The translations under genes and the position numbers were made by a program. From contig JAQSDX010000002.1 of the NCBI GenBank assembly GCA_029946125.1, positions 1 to 64,000 of the forward strand: a stretch of 64,000 bases of DNA, given 5' to 3'. This document shows, in pieces, positions 15,671 to 24,516 of the stretch (positions are counted from its first letter, which is position 1; each line of letters starts with the position of its first letter). The DNA is from Candidatus Methylobacter titanis (lineage in GTDB: Bacteria > Pseudomonadota > Gammaproteobacteria > Methylococcales > Methylomonadaceae). The notes beneath the pieces are model-generated. The model was not told the DNA's origin. It saw nothing but the letters and a program-made list of their open reading frames with translations, and did not search any database.

Positions 15671-18208
15671 ATGAGCGTAAAACAAACATTGGTCGTCATT
15701 GGCAACGGCATGGTCGGGCAGCATTTTTTGGCGAGTCTGGCCGAAAGTCCCATCAAAGAACAGTACGAAATCATCACTTTTTGCGAAGAACCCAGAGCGG
15801 CCTATGACCGGGTGCATTTGTCGTCTTTTTTCACCGGCACCACGGCACAGGAGTTGTCTTTAGTCGAAGACGGTTTTTTTGAGCGGCATGGTATCACTCT
15901 TCATTTGGGCGACAAGGCCGCAAGCATCGACCGGACTGCTAAAACCGTCACCTCGGCAAAAGGTGTAAGCATTGCTTACGACAAGCTGGTGCTGGCGACC
16001 GGTTCTTATCCATTCGTACCGCCCGTTCCCGGGCATGATCGGCCTCAATGTCTGGTTTATCGCACCATTGAGGATCTTGAGGCCATGGCTGCCGCTGCCA
16101 AAACCGGCAAGGTCGGCACCGTGGTCGGCGGCGGTTTGTTGGGTCTTGAAGCGGCCAAGGCGTTAATGGATTTAGGCTTGGAAACCCATGTGGTCGAATT
16201 TGCGCCGCGCTTGATGGCGGTGCAGCTTGATGACGCAGGCGGTGCGATGCTGCGGCGTAAGATCGAGGATTTGGGCGTGACTGTGCATACCGGCAAAAAT
16301 ACCAGCATCATTACCGACGGCGAACACTGCATCAACAAAATGTGTTTTGCCGATGGCGAAGAGTTGGAAACCGACATCGTGCTGTTTTCGGCAGGTATTC
16401 GTCCGCGTGATGATCTTGCCAGGGCTTCCGGGCTGGAAGTCGGTCAGCGCGGCGGCATCGTCATCGATAACCAATGTCGCACCTCCGATGACAGCATTTA
16501 TGCGATCGGCGAGTGCGCGTTGTGGAACGGTATGATTTACGGGCTGGTCGCACCGGGTTATGCGATGGCGCGCACCGTGGTGGCTGATTTGGCAGGTACA
16601 GAGGCCAGCTTTACCGGCGCGGATATGAGTACCAAGCTGAAGCTGATGGGTGTGGATGTCGCCAGTATCGGCGACGCTCATGCCAAAACCCAGGGGGCGA
16701 TGGTTTATACCTACCAAAATGGCGATAGCGAAGTGTATAAACGCCTGGTCGTCAGTCAGGATAAAAAACAATTACTGGGCGCGGTGTTGGTCGGCGATGC
16801 CTCGGGTTACAGCACTTTATTGCAGTATTGCCTGAACGGTATCGAGCTGCCGGCTTATCCCGATGCGCTGATTTTACCGCACCGCTCCGATGAGTCGGTC
16901 GGCTTGGGGCCTGATGCCTTGCCCGCTTCGGCGCAAATCTGTTCCTGTTACGATGTGACCAAGGGCGCGATTTGTTCGGCGATAGAAGGCGGCTGTATGA
17001 CGATGGGCGCTTTAAAAGCCGAAACCAAAGCCGCAACCGGTTGCGGCGGCTGTGCGGCGTTGCTGAAATCGGTCATGGATTCGGAACTGTCGAAACAGGG
17101 TTTTGCAGTGAATACCGATCTCTGTGAGCACTTTGCCTATACCCGGCAGGATCTTCATAACCTGGTTCGGATTAATGAAATCAAAACTTTTTCCGAATTG
17201 CTGCATAAACACGGCAAGGGCTTGGGTTGTGAAATTTGCAAACCGACCATCGCTAATATCCTGGCGTCGCAATGGAATGAGCATGTGCTGGAAAAAGATC
17301 ACTTAGGATTGCAGGACACCAACGACACCTTTTTAGCCAATATGCAAAAAGACGGCACTTATTCGGTGGTGCCACGCATCACCGGTGGCGAAATCAGCCC
17401 AGACATGCTGATCGCCTTGGGCCAGGTCGGTAAAAAATACAAGCTCTATACCAAGATTACCGGCGGCCAGCGCGTGGATATGTTTGGCGCGCGGGTCGAT
17501 CAACTGCCGCATATCTGGAAAGAATTGATCGATGCCGGTTTCGAATCGGGTCATGCTTACGGCAAATCGCTACGTACGGTTAAATCCTGTGTCGGCAGCA
17601 CCTGGTGTCGTTACGGCGTCGATGACAGCGTGGGTTTGGCGATAGAGCTGGAAAACCGCTACAAGGGTTTGCGTTCACCGCATAAAATTAAATTTGCGGT
17701 GTCCGGTTGCACCCGGGAATGCGCCGAAGCGCAGGGCAAGGATGTCGGCATTATCGCGACCGAAAACGGCTGGAATTTGTATGTCTGCGGCAACGGCGGC
17801 ATGAAACCGCGTCATGCCGATTTATTCGCCACCGGCCTGGATAAGGAAACGCTGATTAAGTATATCGACCGTTTCTTGAGTTTTTATGTGCGTACTGCAG
17901 GCCGTCTGCAACGCACTTCGGTATGGATGGAAAACATGGAAGGCGGGCTGGATTACCTGAAATCGGTGGTGCTTGAAGACAAGCTGGGCTTGTGCGATCA
18001 GCTGGAGCAGCAAATGCAGTATGTGATCGACACTTATCAATGCGAATGGAAAGCCACGATTGAAGATGAGGCTAAACTCAAGCGCTTTAGGCATTTTGTC
18101 AACAGCGACCGGCCCGACGATAATGTGGTGTTTGTCGAAGAACGCGGTCAAATTCGCCCTGCGGATGACGAGGAACGGAAACATTTCAAACTGGTGGAGA
18201 TGGCGTAA
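15671..18208 (+). CDS. nirB: assimilatory nitrite reductase (NADH), large subunit
   Basis: An 845-residue NirB, the usual family length. Domains are FAD/NAD(P)H oxidoreductase (1-410, with VVIGNGMVGQHF and TVVGGGLLGLEAAKAL nucleotide folds), a BFD-type [2Fe-2S] domain (about 419-480, CSCYDVTKG and CGGC), and the ferredoxin-like and siroheme/[4Fe-4S] domain. The four cluster cysteines are visible in SCVGSTWCRYG and SGCTRECAEAQGKD. It reduces nitrite to ammonium in the cytosol with NirD. A GGAG ribosome site precedes the ATG. It is the first gene of an operon with nirD and a PhzF-like gene, under a sigma-54 promoter. Confidence 0.97.
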   Translation: MSVKQTLVVIGNGMVGQHFLASLAESPIKEQYEIITFCEEPRAAYDRVHLSSFFTGTTAQELSLVEDGFFERHGITLHLGDKAASIDRTAKTVTSAKGVSIAYDKLVLATGSYPFVPPVPGHDRPQCLVYRTIEDLEAMAAAAKTGKVGTVVGGGLLGLEAAKALMDLGLETHVVEFAPRLMAVQLDDAGGAMLRRKIEDLGVTVHTGKNTSIITDGEHCINKMCFADGEELETDIVLFSAGIRPRDDLARASGLEVGQRGGIVIDNQCRTSDDSIYAIGECALWNGMIYGLVAPGYAMARTVVADLAGTEASFTGADMSTKLKLMGVDVASIGDAHAKTQGAMVYTYQNGDSEVYKRLVVSQDKKQLLGAVLVGDASGYSTLLQYCLNGIELPAYPDALILPHRSDESVGLGPDALPASAQICSCYDVTKGAICSAIEGGCMTMGALKAETKAATGCGGCAALLKSVMDSELSKQGFAVNTDLCEHFAYTRQDLHNLVRINEIKTFSELLHKHGKGLGCEICKPTIANILASQWNEHVLEKDHLGLQDTNDTFLANMQKDGTYSVVPRITGGEISPDMLIALGQVGKKYKLYTKITGGQRVDMFGARVDQLPHIWKELIDAGFESGHAYGKSLRTVKSCVGSTWCRYGVDDSVGLAIELENRYKGLRSPHKIKFAVSGCTRECAEAQGKDVGIIATENGWNLYVCGNGGMKPRHADLFATGLDKETLIKYIDRFLSFYVRTAGRLQRTSVWMENMEGGLDYLKSVVLEDKLGLCDQLEQQMQYVIDTYQCEWKATIEDEAKLKRFRHFVNSDRPDDNVVFVEERGQIRPADDEERKHFKLVEMA

Positions 18209-18565
18209 ATGGCTAAGTGGATAGAGGTTTGCAGTATTGATGATTTACAGCCTGATTCCGGCGTTTGCGCGTTGCTTGACGGGGAGCAGGTGGCGATCTT
18301 TTACCTGTCGGAAGCTGAAAGTATTTATGCTGTCGGCAATTACGACCCGTTCGGTAAGGCCAATGTGTTATCGCGCGGTTTAATCGGTGACATTAACGGC
18401 CAGCCGGTGGTTGCATCGCCCCTATACAAACAGCATTTTAACCTGCAAACCGGGGTTTGCCTGGAAGATGAAACCGTGCAAATACCTGTTTACCCGATAC
18501 GCATTGAAAACGGCAGCGTTAAAGTCAATCTTTCATTATTACAGCATGGCGGAGCCGCGTTATGA
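18209..18565 (+). CDS. nirD: nitrite reductase small subunit
   Basis: A 118-residue NirD, a Rieske-like fold that lacks the Cys/His cluster ligands of true Rieske proteins. Residues around VGNYDPFGKANVLSRGL and PLYKQHFNLQTG match the family. The ATG follows the nirB stop directly. It pairs with NirB in cytosolic nitrite reduction. Confidence 0.95.
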   Translation: MAKWIEVCSIDDLQPDSGVCALLDGEQVAIFYLSEAESIYAVGNYDPFGKANVLSRGLIGDINGQPVVASPLYKQHFNLQTGVCLEDETVQIPVYPIRIENGSVKVNLSLLQHGGAAL

Positions 18566-19485
18566 AATACCCTTATTACATCGCCGATGTGTTTACTAAG
18601 CAGATTTTCAATGGCGCGCAAATCGCTGTTTTCCCTCATGCCGAAGGTTTAAGCCAACAGCAAATGCAGCTGGTGGCTAGGGAGTTAAATCTGTCGGAAA
18701 CGGTATTTGTATTTCCTTCCGATAAACCAATAACCACGCGCGTGATGCGTATTTTCTCGCCGCAGGCCGAAATCGATTTTGCCGGACACCCTATTATCGC
18801 CGCCGCTTTTGTGTTGGCGAGTTGCGGGGATATTCAATTGACCGCTGCGATTACGCCGATGGTGTTTGAGCAAAATACCGGCCCGGTTAAGGTCAATATT
18901 TCCGTTGAAAATGATCAGCCCAGCTTTGTGCAGTTCACCCGTAAAGTGACGTCTATCATTGACCGATTCACCCCCAGTGATGAGGAGTTAGCAAGTTTTC
19001 TGTCGATACAGCCGTCGGAACTCGACCATAAAAAATATGCCACGCGCCTGGTGTCTTGCGGTGTTCCGTATCTGGTCGTTCCCGTTTGGCAATATGAAAG
19101 CGTCAGGGCAGCAAAATTCAATTATGCGGCCTGGAGTCAGTCTAGCGCCCCGCAAACTGCCGCCCAGGAAATCCTGCTGTTTTCCCCGAAAACTCCGTTT
19201 GCGGATTCGGATTTTAATGCCCGATTGCTCGGTCCCCGTATCGGCATGCACGAAGATCCGCCGGTCGGCAATGCGATGCCCGCCTTTGCCTCGTATCTGT
19301 GTTCATTTGATTTCATGAAAAAAGGCACGTACACCTTTGCTGTAGATCGCGGCGATCAAAACAGCCGCCGCAGTGTGCTGAACCTGGAAATGGATCATAA
19401 AGGCGAATACACGCTGACTATTCGGGTCGGTGGCGCGGCGGTGATGGTGGCGGAAGGGGTGATGACTATTCCGGCTGAGGAATGA
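18562..19485 (+). CDS. PhzF-family isomerase-like protein
   Basis: A 307-residue PhzF/YddE-family protein. The N-terminal half carries YYIADVFTKQIFNGAQIAVF and the catalytic-Glu motif NLSETVFVF (Glu47); the second half repeats the hot-dog-like fold and ends near the usual family length. The start overlaps the nirD stop (ATGA), so it is translationally coupled to nitrite reductase. Members are epimerases/isomerases such as the phenazine enzyme PhzF; no phenazine genes are nearby. Its metabolic link to nitrogen assimilation is unknown. Confidence 0.85.
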   Translation: MKYPYYIADVFTKQIFNGAQIAVFPHAEGLSQQQMQLVARELNLSETVFVFPSDKPITTRVMRIFSPQAEIDFAGHPIIAAAFVLASCGDIQLTAAITPMVFEQNTGPVKVNISVENDQPSFVQFTRKVTSIIDRFTPSDEELASFLSIQPSELDHKKYATRLVSCGVPYLVVPVWQYESVRAAKFNYAAWSQSSAPQTAAQEILLFSPKTPFADSDFNARLLGPRIGMHEDPPVGNAMPAFASYLCSFDFMKKGTYTFAVDRGDQNSRRSVLNLEMDHKGEYTLTIRVGGAAVMVAEGVMTIPAEE

Positions 19486-19517
19486 AATCCACATAACGTG
19501 AACACGCGATAAATCGT

Positions 19518-19540
19518 AGGGCGACCGGTTGGTCGCTCCT
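19518..19540. repeat. short REP-like hairpin after the nirBD operon
   Basis: AGGGCGACCGGTTGGTCGCTCCT folds with an 8-9 bp stem. It belongs to the same GGGCGAC palindrome family as 3807-3863 and 52076-52213. It may act as a transcript end between convergent nirBD and amyloid operons, although there is no T-run. Confidence 0.7.
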
Positions 19541-19591
19541 TGCGCAAAGGGTTGAGTTATTTGATTTTCATTCCTTAGCGGGTTTTTCAGT

Positions 19592-20908
19592 CTATAGAAA
19601 ATCGAAAGTCATTGGCACCCTGAAATTAAGTGAAACGTCTTGTGAATCGTTAGTCGTGCCAATACCTAAAGATAAATTGAAGGTGGTTTTGGGGGTGTAT
19701 TTGAACGAATAACCCACCAGGAGCTGCCCTATATCCAATGTACTCCCCCCAATGCCCTTGCCATCAATTTCAGATTCTAAAACATGTTTGTGCGAGTACC
19801 CTAAACTAAATGATGAGCGTTCATTAATGCCGAAGCCAAGACCAAAACTTAATCCTAGCGTATCCCCAGGATTAATCTTGCCGAAATTCGTACTGGTTTC
19901 AGCATTGTAACTATAGCTAAGATTGCCGAAAAAAACCGCCGGATCCGTTGGATAAAGCACGGTAAGACTGGGCTGAAAACTGAAGTATCCGGCCCCCGTC
20001 GGTAATTCGGTTGGAAATGTTGCGCCGGGCACCCCTTGAGCTTGTACATATTCAACATCAAAAGGGCTTTTTCCTGTGGGCGCCGTTGCCACTATATTGC
20101 CAACAAGAATCGGCCAGCCATTAGATCCGTTGGTAAGTTGGTAGCGTCCGGCAAATTCAAGATCGCCGATGTCATTTCCGGTGGCATTGAAAGTTTCATC
20201 AGCGCCCGCGCCAATACTTACCGGCCTTGAGCGTTGGGTATCATCACGGTAGACATAAGGAAGCCTGAACTCTACTTCCAGACGATCCGTCACCCCATAA
20301 CGAGTTCCCAGGGTGCCGATAAAACTGTGCCGTTTAACTTCGCGAAGATCAATCAGACCGATGGCAATGGCCGGAAGAAAGGTAAAGGCATCGAGAAATA
20401 CCCGGTTGTTACTGGTGTAGGCGTATTGCATGGATGGCTCAAAAACAATATTCCCTTTTCGGGTTAACACGCCGCCCACGGTATCGCTTAATCTGGGTAT
20501 TTCCGGTGGCCGTGGTTTCTCTGTTGTTCCGGGAGGTGCCTGGCCAACTGGCTTGGACGGAAGCGGATTAGGCGATGTTGATGGCTGTTTTTTAGTATTC
20601 GCTGCGACAATTTGCGGTTTATTGGATGCCTGTTTGACCGGCATCTGTTTCTCTGCGCCTTGATTTGTCAGGGAATCAAGGCGCAATTTTAGTTGTTCCA
20701 GCGCTTTGCCTTGCTCAGCAATAATCTGCCGTTGTAGTTGAAATTCTTTTTGCTGCTCGGCAAGCAGTTTCTTATATTGCGCCACAGAATTATTTTGCTT
20801 ACCGGTTTCTGCATAGCCTGGATTTACAAAAAAAACACAGCAGATAAAAATGAACCCTTTAATGGCACCGAATAAAAAAAACTGTTCCCTCTTAAAATAC
20901 ATCTTCAT
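19592..20908 (-). CDS. coiled-coil outer-membrane beta-barrel, FapF-like
   Basis: A 438-residue protein with a signal peptide (ending about residue 33, PGYA-ET), a coiled coil (about 38-85, QYKKLLAEQQKEFQLQRQII...), a proline-rich linker (about 108-140) and a beta-barrel (about 145-438) ending in Phe-Leu. This architecture is that of FapF, the trimeric outer-membrane channel that secretes amyloid subunits in Pseudomonas. It is the last gene of the cluster at 19.6-24.1 kb, 314 bp after the previous gene. FapF-like function is inferred from architecture and neighbours. Confidence 0.75.
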   Translation of the reverse strand: MKMYFKREQFFLFGAIKGFIFICCVFFVNPGYAETGKQNNSVAQYKKLLAEQQKEFQLQRQIIAEQGKALEQLKLRLDSLTNQGAEKQMPVKQASNKPQIVAANTKKQPSTSPNPLPSKPVGQAPPGTTEKPRPPEIPRLSDTVGGVLTRKGNIVFEPSMQYAYTSNNRVFLDAFTFLPAIAIGLIDLREVKRHSFIGTLGTRYGVTDRLEVEFRLPYVYRDDTQRSRPVSIGAGADETFNATGNDIGDLEFAGRYQLTNGSNGWPILVGNIVATAPTGKSPFDVEYVQAQGVPGATFPTELPTGAGYFSFQPSLTVLYPTDPAVFFGNLSYSYNAETSTNFGKINPGDTLGLSFGLGFGINERSSFSLGYSHKHVLESEIDGKGIGGSTLDIGQLLVGYSFKYTPKTTFNLSLGIGTTNDSQDVSLNFRVPMTFDFL

Positions 20909-21222
20909 ATGATTGTTTCCCTGTTTCCCTGTTTCAGTAGTAAAGTAAGAGCTATTGAATTCCTCGCTATATTTAAGGGTTCAATCCAATTGCAATAACT
21001 TTTAAGGACTTATTCGCAAGTAAAAAGCTTGATCAAAAGAACATGCGCGAATAAATTATCCAGCTGACTTTATACGTTATTAGTTCCGTTAGGGCAATTA
21101 GTGTAAATACTTAAGAATCAGCGCTGGATTAGTCCTTCGACAGACTAGGAATAAGCAGTAAGCTTTTTGATTTGTTTAGCGGTTACTCGTGATCTCGTCG
21201 AGCGCCGAATCCTTGGCTTCAG
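20909..21222. other. gap within the amyloid cluster
   Basis: I see no gene in these 314 bases. The region is AT-rich and could hold a separate promoter for the barrel gene, but I found no convincing -10/-35 or -24/-12 pair. A short imperfect repeat (TAGTCCTTCGACAGACTAG, near 21130) can form a small hairpin. Confidence 0.4.
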
Positions 21223-21720
21223 TTAACGCATATTGGGTAAGATAAGGTTATTAAAAACCATACCGTTACTATTTGCATTCAAGTTTTTTAAGTTACTGAC
21301 AGCTATATTAATATCGGTAACAGTGCTGATAACTTGATTATCCAGGTTATTCTGAATAACAGAACCCAACTCTGGCATCGCCAAATCTTGAGCTTGATTC
21401 ATATTGCCATTCTGAAACAATGAAGCATTGCCCGGTAATTGGAAAAACGAGGAAGAAACGACCGCGCCATTTAACGAAGTCATTCTCTCTAAACTAAAAT
21501 CTATGTTCACTCCGTTTGGAAGTATAAAACCGCCTCTTAGTTGATCCAGTTCACTGTCAGATGCTCGCTCCCAGTTGTCAAACTGGTGGGCAGCAATGGT
21601 TGAAATTTCATCGGCCACTACCTGACAGGCGAAGCCGGAACTGCCGCAAACGACTATGCAAAATACAGCCTTGATAAATTTCCGGTAGACGTTAAATTGA
21701 TATGCTTTCACGTTAAACAC
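21223..21720 (-). CDS. secreted protein with double-glycine-like motif, FapE-like
   Basis: A 165-residue protein with an N-terminal hydrophobic signal (about 14-36). The segment SELDQLRGGFILPNG (57-70) resembles a double-glycine leader; C39 peptidases cut after GG, and a C39 peptidase gene is directly upstream (9-bp gap). After it come NIDFSLERMTSLNG and a C-terminal stretch VIQNNLDNQVIS...INIAV that shares the IQN-x-x-x-N pattern with the two other small secreted proteins here. It is probably an accessory amyloid component or substrate of the peptidase. The family resemblance is from memory. Confidence 0.65.
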   Translation of the reverse strand: MFNVKAYQFNVYRKFIKAVFCIVVCGSSGFACQVVADEISTIAAHQFDNWERASDSELDQLRGGFILPNGVNIDFSLERMTSLNGAVVSSSFFQLPGNASLFQNGNMNQAQDLAMPELGSVIQNNLDNQVISTVTDINIAVSNLKNLNANSNGMVFNNLILPNMR

Positions 21721-21729
21721 TCCGCTTAA

Positions 21730-22425
21730 TTAAAAATCCCAGCGTCCAGGTTGCAACATATTGAATTGACCTAAACTGGCTCTATCAACGGCAGAACCTA
21801 ACGGCGCCTTGACCCTAAGCGCCCACTCTTGCTGATCTTGAAAATGCCTGGCCGCTACATCCTGTTTATCATGGATTAAAAATAAAATACGGTTGCCCCA
21901 CATTTGTTCAAACTCATCGCGAGGCATTGCTTTTATACCTACAGCGGGATCTCCCACCAGAACTTCCTGCTCATTGAGTCCTTTAATAATAACGAAATGC
22001 ATGTAACCGTTATTATTGATAATCGTGACTGCCGGCACATTGGCTGTAATCAATTGATCCAAGTTGATCTTGAAACCATCGGAGCGATAGCCGCGTCTTT
22101 CCAGATAAAGTTTAATATCCAGTAACGAAAACCCCTGCTTTTGAATTTTCTGCTGATCGCCATTTTTATACATATCAACAAATACACTTTGTTCGTTTAC
22201 CACATCGTCATAGTGATAAGTCAGCAGGCTGGCTAAAGTTGCCGAGCCGCAGCTGAAATCGTACTGTTGCTTGTATACCGTCTTGAAGCGTCGCTCTAAA
22301 AAACTGGTCACAGGAACGTTATAGTTACCGCCACCTGCAATGCCGCCATTAAAGTCGAGGGAATCTGCATGACTACAAAACGTAGGCAGCATCAGAAGAG
22401 CACATTTAGCAAAAAATCGTCTCAT
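21730..22425 (-). CDS. periplasmic C39-like cysteine peptidase, FapD-like
   Basis: A 231-residue protein with a signal peptide (to about 20). The C39 fold is clear: QQYDFSCGSATLASLLTYHY (Gln53/54, catalytic Cys59), YMHFVIIKG (His143) and VLVGDPAVG (Asp159). There is no ABC transporter domain, unlike bacteriocin exporters, so it acts alone in the periplasm. In Pseudomonas the equivalent FapD is needed for amyloid export. Probable substrates are the flanking small proteins with RGG and RGREG motifs. The ATG follows the previous gene by 27 bp. Confidence 0.85.
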   Translation of the reverse strand: MRRFFAKCALLMLPTFCSHADSLDFNGGIAGGGNYNVPVTSFLERRFKTVYKQQYDFSCGSATLASLLTYHYDDVVNEQSVFVDMYKNGDQQKIQKQGFSLLDIKLYLERRGYRSDGFKINLDQLITANVPAVTIINNNGYMHFVIIKGLNEQEVLVGDPAVGIKAMPRDEFEQMWGNRILFLIHDKQDVAARHFQDQQEWALRVKAPLGSAVDRASLGQFNMLQPGRWDF

Positions 22426-22452
22426 GTCGCAGTTCCACTGAATAAAAAATGA

Positions 22453-22815
22453 TTAAGGTATGATCGTTACATTAAGGATAGTCGAATCCTGAATAATGAC
22501 GTTGTTACCGCTGTTTTGAATAACACTGGTAATGCCGCTTGCCTGTGTAAAGGAGCCTCCATCGATTATATTGGCACCATTTATATTGTTGCTTGCTTGG
22601 TTATCAGTCAGGGTGGCGCGCAAGTTCATGTTATTAAGAGTCAATATATCTACTCCTTCACGCCCCCGCGCATTGTCCAGCTCTTCTAACTGCACCGTTT
22701 CCGTAGCAGAAAAAAGTAACGTATCCTGATGTTGAGCAGAATCAGCATTCGCCGCCTGACTTTGCACCATAACGACAAGTAGCGTTAACAAACAGCTCTT
22801 TAAACTTGTTCCCAT
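22453..22815 (-). CDS. small secreted protein with amyloid-type C-terminus
   Basis: A 120-residue protein with a signal peptide (to about 25, NADS). QLEELDNARGREGVDI (42-56) resembles the ELDQLRGGF motif of the neighbouring protein, with a split glycine pair. The C-terminal half is Asn-rich (NDNQASNNINGANI-type text) and ends with SVIQNSGNNVIIQDSTILNV, the same signature as the large repeat protein. It lies between the major repeat protein and the peptidase and could be a nucleator or minor subunit (FapA/FapB position). A GGAG-like site precedes the ATG. Confidence 0.6.
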   Translation of the reverse strand: MGTSLKSCLLTLLVVMVQSQAANADSAQHQDTLLFSATETVQLEELDNARGREGVDILTLNNMNLRATLTDNQASNNINGANIIDGGSFTQASGITSVIQNSGNNVIIQDSTILNVTIIP

Positions 22816-22918
22816 GACATACTCCTTACCTATTTGATGATATGCCAGTTAAGAGCCGGTGAGTAATGACTCACTCACCGGCAAACTGAAGTTTATTAAC
22901 GAATACCGTTAATAAATC

Positions 22919-24142
22919 TTAAGGAGCAATAGATGCAGAGCCTTGGGTAACATTTACAGTGCCGTCAACTAATACAGATTGTTGCGCTAAACCATTGCCA
23001 GAGTTTTGAAAGGTTTGAGTAATACCTGCGTTGCCTACAATCGAGTTATCGATACTATTGCCAACGGGTACATTGTTAAATGCCAAACTGACGGGGATAG
23101 TGCCAGCAAGACCTGTAACTGAACCGGTCAAATCTTGATTGTTGACTTTGAAATAGCTAGTTGCATCACCGCCGCCATTAGCCGCAGCCGATCCGTCTCC
23201 ACCTGCACTCGCATAGCTGTTATCAGAGTGGTTGCTGTTGTCTGTAATTGCATCGCCGCCACCATTAGCCGCAGCTGATCCGATTCCACTTGCATTTGCC
23301 TGGCTATTGTCTGTAGTTGCAGTTGCAGTGCTGCCATTATTAGCCGCAGCTGATCCTTGAGCACTTGCATCAGCCAAGCTGTTATCGCTGTTATCAGAAT
23401 TGTCAGAATTGTCAGAATTGTCTGAGCGATCCGACCAAGCAGTACTGCCATTGTTAGCCGCTGCGTCGGTTGCGGTAGCGGCGCTATTGTCAGAATTATC
23501 CGAGCGATCCGACCAAGCGTTACTGCCATTGTTAGCCGCTGCGTCAGTTGCAGTAGCTGCACTATTGTCAGAGTTATCGCTGTTATCAGAATTATCAGAA
23601 TTGTCAGAGTTATCTGAACGATCTGATATGGCGAGACTGGTTCCGTTAGCCGCTGCATCGGTTGCAGTAGCTGCAGTACTGTTGTCTGTAGTAGAGTTAT
23701 CTGAGTTATCAGAGTTGTCATTTAAGCTGTCAGAAACGGTAACAGGAACGTTTGTGGAGTTGTCACTGTTATTGCTGTTATCACTGTTATTGCTGTTATC
23801 AGAATTGTCATTTAAGCTGTCAGAAACGGTAACAGGAACGTTTGTAGAGTTGTCACTGTTATTGCTGTTATCACTGTTGTTAGTGTTGTCAGAGTTGTCA
23901 TTTAAGCTGTCAGAAACGGTAACAGGAACGTTTGTGGAGTTGTCACTGTTATTAGTGTTATCTGTCGCAGTCGAAAATTCATTTGCAGCCGTACTTGCTC
24001 CAGACTGATCGCTAGTCGCCGTTGCAGTCTGATCTCCATATGCTTTATCCGCTGTGTTGGTAGGATTCGCCCATGCACTGGAAACTGAGCCTAATGCAAG
24101 AAGAATACTTGCGGTTAATATTTTTTTATTAAATTGTTTCAT
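22919..24142 (-). CDS. Ser/Asn/Asp-repeat secreted protein, putative major amyloid subunit
   Basis: 407 residues from the ATG at 24142 (MKQFNKKILTASIL), which has GGAG upstream; a longer frame to 24175 lacks one. The signal peptide ends at WANP. The body is low-complexity: three 30-residue units (TNVPVTVSDSLNDNSDN...), then blocks of DNS repeats separated by AATATDAAANNG, then Gly/Ala/Asn-rich repeats. The C-terminal 70 residues are not repetitive (TIPVSLAFNNVPVGNS, GITQTFQNSGNGLAQQSVLV) and match the signature of amyloid-type secreted proteins. Position and export genes suggest the FapC role, though no CxxC motif is present. It could instead be an adhesive or ion-binding filament. Confidence 0.65.
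   Translation of the reverse strand: MKQFNKKILTASILLALGSVSSAWANPTNTADKAYGDQTATATSDQSGASTAANEFSTATDNTNNSDNSTNVPVTVSDSLNDNSDNTNNSDNSNNSDNSTNVPVTVSDSLNDNSDNSNNSDNSNNSDNSTNVPVTVSDSLNDNSDNSDNSTTDNSTAATATDAAANGTSLAISDRSDNSDNSDNSDNSDNSDNSAATATDAAANNGSNAWSDRSDNSDNSAATATDAAANNGSTAWSDRSDNSDNSDNSDNSDNSLADASAQGSAAANNGSTATATTDNSQANASGIGSAAANGGGDAITDNSNHSDNSYASAGGDGSAAANGGGDATSYFKVNNQDLTGSVTGLAGTIPVSLAFNNVPVGNSIDNSIVGNAGITQTFQNSGNGLAQQSVLVDGTVNVTQGSASIAP
23718..23970. repeat. 90-bp tandem repeats in the amyloid-like gene
   Basis: Units beginning TCATTTAAGCTGTCAGAAAC start at 23718, 23808 and 23898, exactly 90 bp (30 codons) apart, with only scattered third-position changes. The adjoining region 23390-23620 is a shorter-period repeat (TCAGAATTG/TCAGAGTTA). 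Such arrays are prone to slippage, so length may vary between strains. Confidence 0.95.
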
Positions 24143-24175
24143 TGTTGTTACTCCATGAATATATTCAAAAATCAT

Positions 24176-24516
24176 CGGATATTGCGCGTTAATAATATCT
24201 GATGAGACTGGAACAACCGCCTATCTCACCCTTTCGGCAAGATAACTGGTTATCACGGTTGCAGTATCCTTAATTGGTTCTTAAATTTCCATAGAAGCAA
24301 TATCAAAAAAACATTAAAAATCATTTAGATACGTAGGATTACTTAGGTGGTAAGGCGTATGATTAATAGGGTTATCCAATTTTCATTATTGTCAAAATAC
24401 GTGTTGCGAGGTGTATTTAATAAGGCTTGTCGTTTGTTTTGAAGTCGATTCAGGTGATAATGCGGGCCACACTATGACAGGCGTGCTTTTATGCGGGCTC
24501 AAACGGAATAAGCTTT
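24176..24516. other. divergent promoter region between amyloid cluster and cobO
   Basis: A 341-bp AT-rich region with no gene seen. It should contain the promoters for the amyloid cluster (minus) and cobO (plus). I found no convincing sigma-54 element or B12 riboswitch. Confidence 0.4.

Noticed and set aside
16172-16771. 199-codon minus-strand frame inside nirB
   Set aside because: Shadow of nirB; no ribosome site or domain.
23400-24008. Long plus-strand frame rich in LSEL/SELSE across the amyloid-like gene
   Set aside because: It is the complement of the Asn/Ser/Asp repeats. Repeated codons without stops on one strand often leave the other strand open. It lacks a ribosome site.
24400-24516. 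Cobalamin riboswitch before cobO
   Set aside because: GGGCCACACTATGACAGGCG slightly recalls the B12 box, but the conserved core and surrounding stems are not present.
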